From: Hydrogenovibrio marinus
GTDB lineage: Bacteria; Pseudomonadota; Gammaproteobacteria; Thiomicrospirales; Thiomicrospiraceae
Reading direction: 5' to 3'
Length of the DNA: 64,000 bases
NCBI RefSeq assembly: GCF_013340845.1
Contig: NZ_AP020335.1
Location: 1,984,001-2,048,000 of the forward strand
The notes below the pieces were generated by a model. The model saw nothing but the letters and a program-made list of their open reading frames with translations, had not been told where the DNA came from and made no database searches. Made by a program: the position numbers and the translations under genes. Each line of letters opens with the position of its first letter. The first letter of the stretch is position 1. Positions 57,156-64,000 of this stretch are shown one piece after another.

Positions 57156-59438
57156 ATGTCGAACGAAAATTTACTTGTCACCAAGCGCGACGGTTCAAAA
57201 GAACCGATTGATTTAGAAAAAATTCACCGTGTAATCACTTGGGCAGCGGAAGGGTTAGAAAACGTTTCCGTTTCAGAAGTTGAGTTAAAGTCTCATATAC
57301 AATTTTATGACGGCATCAGCAGCTCAGATATTCACGAAACCATTATCAAGTCTGCAGCCGATCTTATTTCAGAAAGTTCACCAGACTATCAACACCTGGC
57401 AGCAAGGCTAGCAATCTTTCATCTTCGCAAGAAAGCATTCGAACGCTTCACCCCCCCAACATTGTTTGAACACGTCAACAAGATGGTACGCCGCGGCATG
57501 TACGATGTTCAGCTACTTGAAGATTTCACAAAAGCTGAATTTGATGAACTCGATGCTTATATCAAACACGAACGCGACATGGACTTTAGTTACGCAGCCG
57601 TTAAACAACTGGAAGGAAAATACCTAGTTCAGAACCGCGTAACAGGCCAAATCTTTGAAAGCCCGCAATTTATTTATATGTTAATCCCAATGAGTTTATT
57701 CGCACATTATTCAAATGATGCTGAAGAAGGTAAAACCCGACTGGATTACATCAAGCGCTTCTACGATGCTGCTTCAACCTTTAAACTATCTCTACCAACG
57801 CCTATTATGTCTGGTGTGCGCACACCGACACGACAATTCAGTTCTTGCGTCCTAATTGAGTGTGGGGACTCACTTGACTCCATTAACGCAACCTCTTCAT
57901 CCATTGTTAAATATGTTTCTCAACGTGCCGGCATCGGGGTAAATGTTGGCCGCATTCGAGCTATTGGTTCAGAAATTCGCGGCGGTGAAGCTTACCACAC
58001 AGGGATGATACCGTTCATCAAACACTTTCAGACTGCCGTCAAATCCTGTTCACAAGGTGGCGTACGCGGAGGTGCTGCAACATTATTCTTCCCTATCTGG
58101 CATCTAGAAATTGAATCCTTGGTTGTATTGAAAAACAACCGAGGTGTTGAAGAAAATAGAGCTCGCCATTTGGATTATGGCGTACAAATGAACAAACTAA
58201 TGTATCAGCGCATGATTGAAGGCGGTGAAATCACTTTATTCAGCCCGTCAGACGCTCCTGGTTTATATGACGCTTTTTTTAACGATCAGGATGAATTTGA
58301 GCGCCTGTATAAAATCTACGAAGCAGATGAAAAAATTCGCAAGAAAAAAGTAAAAGCACTAGACCTATTAACAACAGTCGCTCAAGAACGTGCTCAAACA
58401 GGACGAATCTACATTCAAAACGTGGACCATTCCAATACACACAGCTCCTTTGATGCTAAAAAAGCGCCGATCCATCAATCCAACCTGTGCTTGGAAATTA
58501 CACTACCGACCAAACCGCTAAACACTGCAGATGATCCTAATGGTGAAATTGCACTATGTACACTATCTGCTTTTAACCTAGGCGCAATTGCAAATTTGGA
58601 TGAGCTGGAAGAATTATCAGATTTGATTGTTCGTGCTCTTGATAGCTTGCTTGATTATCAAGACTATCCAGTCGTTGCCGCAGAACACGCAAGCCTTGGC
58701 CGCAGAACGCTTGGGGTTGGGGTAACAAATCTTGCCTACTACCTAGCGAAAAACCACGTGAAATACTCCAATGGTTCGGCAAACACCTTGGTTCACAAAA
58801 CGTTTGAAGCCATTCAATATTATTTGCTAAAAGCTTCTCTAGGTTTAGCAAAAGAAATGGGAAAATGCAGCCAGTTTGAAGACACTAAATATGCTCAAGG
58901 CATTTTACCCATTGACACTTACAAATCAGACTTAGATGAAGTTTGTAACGAAAAACTTCATTATGATTGGGAAGCGTTACGCGAAGAAATCAAAACTCAT
59001 GGATTGCGAAACTCAACCTTAACCGCACTAATGCCTTGTGAAACCTCCTCACAGATTACAAACTCAACAAACGGCATTGAACCGCCTCGTGGCTATGTTT
59101 CCGTTAAAGCATCAAAAGACGGCATCTTAAAGCAAGTTGTTCCAGGCTTTAAAGAACATAAAAATGATTATGAGCTTTTATGGCAAATTCCGGACAACAA
59201 AGGCTACTTACAACTTGTTGGGATTATGCAGAAGTTCGTTGACCAAGCCATTTCGGCTAACACCAACTACGATCCTGCCAAGTTTGAAGAAGACAAGGTT
59301 CCAATCAAAGTCGTATTGCAAGATATCTTATATGCCTACAAAATGGGGCTTAAAACACTTTACTACCATAATACTCGTGATGGCGCCAAAGACGCCGAGG
59401 AAGATGATGGATGCGCAGGCGGCGCATGCAAACTCTAA
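57156..59438 (+). CDS. nrdA: Ribonucleoside-diphosphate reductase, class Ia alpha subunit
   Basis: A 760-residue protein. An ATP cone is at the N terminus (LVTKRDGSKEPIDLEKIHRVI, about residues 7-95). The catalytic barrel has SSCVLIECGDSLDSINATSSSIVKYVSQRAGIG (first redox Cys), NLCLEITLPTKPLN and ALCTLSAFNLGAI (active-site and second redox Cys), and ALMPCETSSQITNSTNGIEPP. The C terminus CAGGACKL carries the shuttle Cys pair. It reduces NDPs to dNDPs. No nrdB follows; a terminator lies 15 bp after the stop, so the beta subunit must be elsewhere. Confidence 0.96.
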   Translation: MSNENLLVTKRDGSKEPIDLEKIHRVITWAAEGLENVSVSEVELKSHIQFYDGISSSDIHETIIKSAADLISESSPDYQHLAARLAIFHLRKKAFERFTPPTLFEHVNKMVRRGMYDVQLLEDFTKAEFDELDAYIKHERDMDFSYAAVKQLEGKYLVQNRVTGQIFESPQFIYMLIPMSLFAHYSNDAEEGKTRLDYIKRFYDAASTFKLSLPTPIMSGVRTPTRQFSSCVLIECGDSLDSINATSSSIVKYVSQRAGIGVNVGRIRAIGSEIRGGEAYHTGMIPFIKHFQTAVKSCSQGGVRGGAATLFFPIWHLEIESLVVLKNNRGVEENRARHLDYGVQMNKLMYQRMIEGGEITLFSPSDAPGLYDAFFNDQDEFERLYKIYEADEKIRKKKVKALDLLTTVAQERAQTGRIYIQNVDHSNTHSSFDAKKAPIHQSNLCLEITLPTKPLNTADDPNGEIALCTLSAFNLGAIANLDELEELSDLIVRALDSLLDYQDYPVVAAEHASLGRRTLGVGVTNLAYYLAKNHVKYSNGSANTLVHKTFEAIQYYLLKASLGLAKEMGKCSQFEDTKYAQGILPIDTYKSDLDEVCNEKLHYDWEALREEIKTHGLRNSTLTALMPCETSSQITNSTNGIEPPRGYVSVKASKDGILKQVVPGFKEHKNDYELLWQIPDNKGYLQLVGIMQKFVDQAISANTNYDPAKFEEDKVPIKVVLQDILYAYKMGLKTLYYHNTRDGAKDAEEDDGCAGGACKL

Positions 59439-59451
59439 CGTTTGCACTAAT

Positions 59452-59478
59452 AAAAAAGGGCGATATCGCCCTTTTTTA
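59452..59478 (+). terminator. nrdA terminator
   Basis: AAAAAAGGGCGATATCGCCCTTTTTTATT: a perfect GGGCGA/TCGCCC stem with AT loop and T run, 14 bp after the nrdA stop. Confidence 0.9.
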
Positions 59479-59751
59479 TTGCCTACAAAATACTCCACAG
59501 AAGGGTTACAACTGAAGAAGTCCAATATAATTGAAGCAATTTCAACCGCTAGCTCCAACAGCTACAACCTACTTTCTAGACACGTCAAATTCATTCGCAT
59601 CACCCGATTAACAGCTTTTGTAAAACATTTTCTTTAGATACTTTTTCCACAACTGAAAAACATCAACTGCTACCATCTAAACACATTCAGAACTTGTTTT
59701 TTGAGGGCTGAAGGTGATTTGGTCATAGAATATGCTCCGTTAAATCTCACC
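59479..59751. other. Gap between nrdA and the TorF-family gene
   Basis: No supported gene in about 270 bp; no clear promoter toward either side. The dispersed repeat begins at 59752. Confidence 0.5.
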
Positions 59752-59769
59752 CCCAACCTGTCAGATTTT
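59752..59769 (+). repeat. Dispersed 18-bp repeat, single copy
   Basis: CCCAACCTGTCAGATTTT, one mismatch from the consensus, directly beside the TorF-gene terminator. Confidence 0.7.
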
Positions 59770-59775
59770 AGGCAT

Positions 59776-59802
59776 AAAAAAAGCGGGCAATGCCCGCTTT
59801 TA
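59776..59802 (-). terminator. Terminator of the TorF-family gene
   Basis: AAAGCGGGC-AAT-GCCCGCTTT-type hairpin (59780-59800) with T run on the minus strand, about 25 bp after the stop. Confidence 0.85.
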
Positions 59803-59825
59803 CTAACTAACTATTAAGTACAAAC

Positions 59826-60536
59826 TTATAGATCAAATGACTTTGTAATACCAAAAATCAAGTTCTCATCTGTCTGAGTTTTCTTTTGTTGCTTGTTAAC
59901 ATAAGTAATTGTACCGTCAAGCCCTTTTGCCAATTCTGTTGAGTAACCAACATCAAACCAAGTATGGTCTGTGTTCTTACCAAGCATATCATCACCCATA
60001 CCATAAGTAGCTGATAAGCCACCAATAGAATAACCAACAGTATATACATTATAAGAAACAGACTTACCAGTTGTAGAAGTCTTAGCATGCGTACCAGTAG
60101 CCAAACCTAAAGAAAATCCTTTGTAACCTAAATCCAAAGAACCTTCAGTGTACTGTGAGTCGAATGCATTAGTATCACCCTTACCTGAATCACGAGTGTA
60201 GTTATATGTAGTTAGGTTTACACCAACATCTACACCACTAAAAGTACCAGACCAACCACCGTAAACATCCACTTCAAGACCTTGGCTGTTACCAGAACTG
60301 TTCGGCAAACTAGAACCCCAAGTTCCTACAGAGAAACCGTTACCGAAATCATAATCCAAACCACCTTGAGCAGCTGCAGTTCCAGTTTGCTGAATACCTC
60401 TGAAGTAGTAAGAAGAAACGATACCCATATTAGCAGAAGCACCTGCTTGTGAAGTAGCTGGAGCTAGAGCTGCAACTGTTGAACCTGCTACAGCCATTGC
60501 CATAACCAATGATTTTAATTGTGCTGTTTTTTTCAT
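59826..60536 (-). CDS. TorF-family putative outer-membrane porin
   Basis: A 236-residue protein with signal peptide (MKKTAQLKSLVMAMAVAGS..., cleavage near SQA). The mature start MGIVSSYYFRGIQQTGTAAAQGGLDYDFGNGFSVGTWGSSL is the signature of the TorF/Gcw_chp family, and strands continue to a C-terminal Phe-Asp-Leu. The family forms small beta-barrels of unknown substrate in gammaproteobacteria. Ends in its own terminator. Confidence 0.85.
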   Translation of the reverse strand: MKKTAQLKSLVMAMAVAGSTVAALAPATSQAGASANMGIVSSYYFRGIQQTGTAAAQGGLDYDFGNGFSVGTWGSSLPNSSGNSQGLEVDVYGGWSGTFSGVDVGVNLTTYNYTRDSGKGDTNAFDSQYTEGSLDLGYKGFSLGLATGTHAKTSTTGKSVSYNVYTVGYSIGGLSATYGMGDDMLGKNTDHTWFDVGYSTELAKGLDGTITYVNKQQKKTQTDENLIFGITKSFDL

Positions 60537-60740
60537 TTTGCTTCCTTATTTTTTGATAAGTTAATCATAAACTCATACACCACTAAGAAATCAAGATGCC
60601 AATTGTTACAATTAATTTAAATTTCAATAACTTAATGATTTATTACCTAAAAAACACAAGCTTTAAACACAATCATAAATTCCAACTTGGACATATGGCA
60701 ATCCATATTGGTGCAACACTTTCTCAATTATTTCAGATAC

Positions 60741-60765
60741 AAAAAAACCCGCATACAGCGGGTTT
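60741..60765 (-). terminator. rplM-rpsI terminator
   Basis: AAACCCGC-ATACA-GCGGGTTT hairpin with T run on the minus strand, about 20 bp after rpsI. Confidence 0.85.
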
Positions 60766-60785
60766 CTTGTAAAACGAAAATGATA

Positions 60786-61178
60786 TTAACGTTTTGAGAA
60801 TTGTGGGCGACGACGAGCTTTGCGCAAACCAACTTTTTTACGCTCAACACGACGAGCATCACGAGTCAACAATCCACGTTGACGCAACGCAGAACGGTTA
60901 CCCTCTTCATAACTAACCAAAGCACGAGCAATTCCGTGACGAACCGCACCAGCTTGTCCAGTTGTTCCACCACCTGTCACTGTTACATAAACATCAAACT
61001 TATCAATGTTATCCGTTGCAGCCAAAGGTTGGTTGATAACCATCAAATCGGTATCACGAGCAAAATACTCATTGATATCACGACCGTTAACTGTCATTTT
61101 CCCTGAACCAGCACGCAAGAATACACGAGCGACTGAGCTTTTACGACGACCTGTTCCGTAATATTGTTCTGTTGCCAT
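60786..61178 (-). CDS. rpsI: 30S ribosomal protein S9
   Basis: A 130-residue basic protein. [34 protein letters not shown] and the C-terminal [27 protein letters not shown] tail that reaches the P site are diagnostic of S9. It follows rplM by 13 bp on the same strand, the conserved order. Confidence 0.98.
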   Translation of the reverse strand: MATEQYYGTGRRKSSVARVFLRAGSGKMTVNGRDINEYFARDTDLMVINQPLAATDNIDKFDVYVTVTGGGTTGQAGAVRHGIARALVSYEEGNRSALRQRGLLTRDARRVERKKVGLRKARRRPQFSKR

Positions 61179-61191
61179 TATGCTTTCCTTC

Positions 61192-61620
61192 TTAGATATC
61201 TAGTGCTGTAGGTTGTTGAGCAGTATGAGGATGATCAACACCCGCATAAACTTTCAATTTTTTCATCATCGCACGACCCAAAGGACCACGAGGCAACATA
61301 CCTTTTACTGCCAACTCGATTGGACGAGCAGGTTTTTCAGTTACCAACTTCTGGAAGTTAGTTGATTTTAGGTTACCAACATAACCAGTCACATGGTGAT
61401 ACATTTTATCTGTACGCTTATTACCAGTAACAGCAACTTTGTCCGCATTGATAACAACAATATAGTCACCACAATCTACATGAGGTGTATATTCTGGCTT
61501 ATGCTTTCCACGCAAACGCGCAGCAATTTCAGAAGCCATACGACCTAGGGTCTTACCTTCTGCATCAATAACGTACCAGTCACGTTTTACTTCTGCTGGT
61601 TTTGCAACAAATGTTTTCAT
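61192..61620 (-). CDS. rplM: 50S ribosomal protein L13
   Basis: A 142-residue protein: [68 protein letters not shown], followed by [20 protein letters not shown], is the L13 signature. It leads the rplM-rpsI unit and, as in E. coli, could be autoregulated, though no leader structure is obvious here. Confidence 0.98.
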   Translation of the reverse strand: MKTFVAKPAEVKRDWYVIDAEGKTLGRMASEIAARLRGKHKPEYTPHVDCGDYIVVINADKVAVTGNKRTDKMYHHVTGYVGNLKSTNFQKLVTEKPARPIELAVKGMLPRGPLGRAMMKKLKVYAGVDHPHTAQQPTALDI

Positions 61621-61799
61621 AACTTTGTCCTAAAATATGATTGTAATCCAAATTAACCGTCAAGGTTTTCACCTCAACGAAACACTTACTGTTTAACGGG
61701 CAATAAGGGTAAGGATTAAAGAAGTGGAATTTTATGGATTATTGAGACAATGTCAAGCTGTAATTCATTTGATTTCATTAAAGATTTAACTTTTTCGCT

Positions 61800-62150
61800 C
61801 TAAAAGGAACATTGTGAAGATTCTTTTTCTAAAAACTCAATCAAACCTTTTTCAATTCTCCTAAATTCCTTGACTAGATTTTTACCTTTTTCAGTCAACT
61901 GTGTGCCGCCACCCGACTTACCACCTTGCTCTTTAATAACTAAAGGTTCATCAAAAAACTGATTCATTTCCTCAATAAGACGCCATGCCTTTTTATATGA
62001 CATCTGCATATCTTTTGCAGCAGCGTTAATTGACCCCAACTGCTGTATTTTTTCTAACAAGGTTATTCTGCCAATACCGACATAAGCGTCATCATTTCCA
62101 GTCAACCAAAATCGAGCTGAAATTTTATTCGAGTAACGTTCTCCAGGCAT
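61800..62150 (-). CDS. ModE-like one-domain transcriptional regulator
   Basis: A 116-residue protein made only of the winged helix-turn-helix domain of ModE/LysR-type proteins: ARFWLTGNDDAYVGIGRITLLEKIQQLGSINAAAKDMQMSYKKAWRLIEEMNQ, followed by GGGTQLTEKGKNLVKEF. The molybdate-binding (MOP) domains of full ModE are absent. Such short forms are common and may regulate molybdate or other metal genes. No target lies next to it; the upstream gene is a divergent sensor. Confidence 0.75.
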   Translation of the reverse strand: MPGERYSNKISARFWLTGNDDAYVGIGRITLLEKIQQLGSINAAAKDMQMSYKKAWRLIEEMNQFFDEPLVIKEQGGKSGGGTQLTEKGKNLVKEFRRIEKGLIEFLEKESSQCSF

Positions 62151-62419
62151 AACCTATCCTTTTTGTTTTATTCAAGATTAATGAGACACTCTATTATAAA
62201 GTCTAAATAATGACTCGTCAGATGTTTGCATCGCTGAAGCTTATACTTGACACACTGTTCAGAACAGTCGCATTTTCACTTTTTCAAAACAAAATTACCC
62301 TTTAAAAAAAAAGGGATTTGCAATTCCATTAAAAATTAATGAAAATGTGAGCCACGTTGTGTAAAGAAATGACTTAACCTATTACACATTGCGATATTGT
62401 TGCCAACACCGAGTAGTGC

Positions 62420-64000
62420 ATGATACAAAGCCAAAAGAAAACGCTCTATAACGACCGTTTTATCAAATATGGAAAATACGTCATTCTGATTTTTGTCATT
62501 TCATTACTGACACTGGCAACCTTTCTTTTCCAAAAAACAAACCAGATTAAGCACAGGGACTTGATCCTTAACAACACTATTGAATTGATTGGTGAAGAAA
62601 TCGATTTTTCAAAATCGGTTATTTTCTTTTCTGAAGACCATCAACTTGACTCTCAGGCGCTCACAAAACACACTCTAAATATCCAAAAGCTTCTCACGGA
62701 GATTCAGTCACACGACCACGATACGCCACAAATCAACAATGCGCTTTTCAAATTGGAACAAACCGTAAATTCACTTAAGGAGTTTATGTCAGAGTTCAAT
62801 CTTTTATTTCGCCAAATCTCTCAAAGCCGCATTCAATTCCAAAGAGAGCTTGAACAATGTCAGGATCATTTAAGCACCAGCACTCAGCGCAATGCTTTAT
62901 CAGATTTAATCCATGCGAACCAGCTGTCGCTATTAGCTATCAAAACAGACACTATTGACCACTTTGAGAACACTACAAACCGATTTGAAAACACTGTCAC
63001 GATTGATGCCTGCAAACCTTTAATCTTCCAGAGCAGACAGCTCATTGATCTACAACAAAGACTGTCCGGTGTTTACCATCAAATTATTGACCTGCCACTT
63101 AAAGAAAATATTTTAAGTGTTCATGCACTTTATCAGACTGAAACTAATAACGATGTTAAGCTGAGCTTCTGGTACAACCTGACATTGGTCATTATCAGCT
63201 TGTTGTTCCTGACTTTTATTTCTCTGTCTTTGTACAGACTATTTCATGTGAATAAAAACTTAGTCATAACGCTTGAAGACTTAGAACAACAAAAGAACAT
63301 TTATCATGCGTTAAGCGAAGCCAACCATGCCGCTTCAGCTTTAGCGACTAAAGAAGAAATTTACCAAACAATTACCGACATCATTATTCGCTATATCCGT
63401 ATTCCATCATGTTGGGTTGCGGTTAAACAGCTCAACAGTAACTGGGTGAATCCGGTTGCCATGTCTGGTATTGGCCAAGAAGTTTTGAGCAATATTCAAG
63501 TTTCCGTCGACCCAAACATTCCAGAGGGTCAAGGTGCTGTTGGCATTGCCTATCGCACTAAAAAAGCTGTGATACAAAATGACTATTCACTCACTGAAAG
63601 TTCCAGACCATGGTTTAGTGAAGCCATGAAATGGGGCATCCATTCTCTTGCCGCGTTTCCGATTATGCGAGGCAAAGATGTGGAAGCAATTATTGTTTTC
63701 TATGCGCTGAAACCCAACTTTTTCAACAAAAAAGTCGTTAAGATCATTCAGGAGCTGATTGATGAAGTCAGCCTGGCGCTTGAACGTTTAAGATTTAGAG
63801 AAGCTGAACAAGCACACCAAACCTCTCAGAATATTTCCGCTATTGCATTCGAATCTCAGGAATCCATTATTATTACCGATAAAGACGCCAAGATTCTAAA
63901 AACAAACCAAGCATTCACGGAAATGACTGGCTATACCGAAAGTGAGGTTTTTGGTCGTCGTCCCGATATGCTTAGATCGAGCAAGCACCCATTGTCTTTT
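62420..64000 (+). CDS. Membrane sensor with GAF and PAS domains (cut by window edge)
   Basis: The first 527 codons of an open frame that continues past the window. Two membrane helices (about residues 20-37 and 252-274) enclose a helical periplasmic domain of about 210 residues. After a coiled-coil linker (285-305) comes a GAF domain (about 310-460: SCWVAVKQLNS..., EGQGAVGIAYRTKKAVIQND, SLAAFPIMRGKDVEAIIVFYA), then the start of a PAS domain (about 475-527: ESIIITDKDAKILKTNQAF, MTGYTESEVFG). GGDEF, EAL or kinase output probably follows. The ATG at 62420 lacks a strong ribosome binding site. Confidence 0.75.
   Translation, partial: MIQSQKKTLYNDRFIKYGKYVILIFVISLLTLATFLFQKTNQIKHRDLILNNTIELIGEEIDFSKSVIFFSEDHQLDSQALTKHTLNIQKLLTEIQSHDHDTPQINNALFKLEQTVNSLKEFMSEFNLLFRQISQSRIQFQRELEQCQDHLSTSTQRNALSDLIHANQLSLLAIKTDTIDHFENTTNRFENTVTIDACKPLIFQSRQLIDLQQRLSGVYHQIIDLPLKENILSVHALYQTETNNDVKLSFWYNLTLVIISLLFLTFISLSLYRLFHVNKNLVITLEDLEQQKNIYHALSEANHAASALATKEEIYQTITDIIIRYIRIPSCWVAVKQLNSNWVNPVAMSGIGQEVLSNIQVSVDPNIPEGQGAVGIAYRTKKAVIQNDYSLTESSRPWFSEAMKWGIHSLAAFPIMRGKDVEAIIVFYALKPNFFNKKVVKIIQELIDEVSLALERLRFREAEQAHQTSQNISAIAFESQESIIITDKDAKILKTNQAFTEMTGYTESEVFGRRPDMLRSSKHPLSF

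Noticed and set aside
59137-59637. Second open frame over the 3' end of nrdA
   Set aside because: It is in another frame of nrdA and low in complexity; nrdA is certain.

Overview
The window looks like a chromosomal segment of a gammaproteobacterium. Gene content and order (murJ-ribF-ileS-lspA; leuS-lptE-holA-proA; nadD-rsfS-rlmH; miaB-phoH-ybeY-corC-lnt; rplM-rpsI) are typical of that class. The moderately AT-rich DNA, an Amt-diguanylate cyclase fusion and TorF-type porins make a Thiomicrospira/Hydrogenovibrio-like sulfur oxidiser a reasonable guess, but the genus is inference only.

Region 1 (1 to about 16593) is accessory DNA, apparently one end of a genomic island or decayed integrative/conjugative element. 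From left to right it holds: a higBA-type toxin-antitoxin pair with a palindromic operator; the 3' part of an F-type traG mating-pair gene with a small membrane gene in the position of traS; a small Cys-motif protein; a mazEF pair; a lipoprotein; two identical direct copies of an IS3-family element (1239 bp) flanking small envelope genes, an AlkB-type oxygenase and a broken gene; a minus-strand operon (YwgA/Panacea-like protein, HD phosphohydrolase, unrecognised 339-aa protein, HEPN-zinc-ribbon protein); and a divergent plus-strand operon (HTH regulator, three-Cys-motif DUF5131/Gp37-Gp68 protein, TcmP partner). The region ends at 16549-16593 with a 45-bp 3' fragment of tRNA-Pro(GGG), the expected footprint of integration into a tRNA gene. 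Close to it lie a 12-bp inverted repeat and short direct repeats that could bind a recombinase.

Region 2 (16620-21697) is an LPS inner-core cluster: gmhA and hldE (heptose), pagL (lipid A 3-O-deacylase), kdsD and waaA (Kdo). Region 3 (21736-28553) carries hemN, a sensor-like protein with a degenerate GGDEF domain, rlmKL and an mltB-like transglycosylase. Region 4 (28640-51425) is dense housekeeping: lipoprotein maturation (lspA, lnt), tRNA synthetases (ileS, leuS), flavin and NAD cofactors (ribF, nadD), peptidoglycan export (murJ), ribosome functions (rpsT, rsfS, rlmH, ybeY), proA, holA, lptE, miaB, phoH and corC. An Amt-GGDEF sensor and a DnaJ-related gene are interspersed.

Region 5 (51652-57155) has four prepilin-like genes, three of them in an overlapping operon and sharing a DxDGDG-like motif, then a 460-bp cluster of direct and inverted repeats, then a major porin. 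Region 6 (57156-64000) has nrdA behind two NrdR-box-like sites, a TorF-family porin, rplM-rpsI, a one-domain ModE-like regulator and the first 527 codons of a membrane GAF-PAS sensor cut by the window edge.

An 18-bp dispersed repeat (consensus CCCAACCTGGCAGATTTT) occurs at eight places in the core part. At three it forms inverted pairs in gaps, and at two it lies inside coding sequence.
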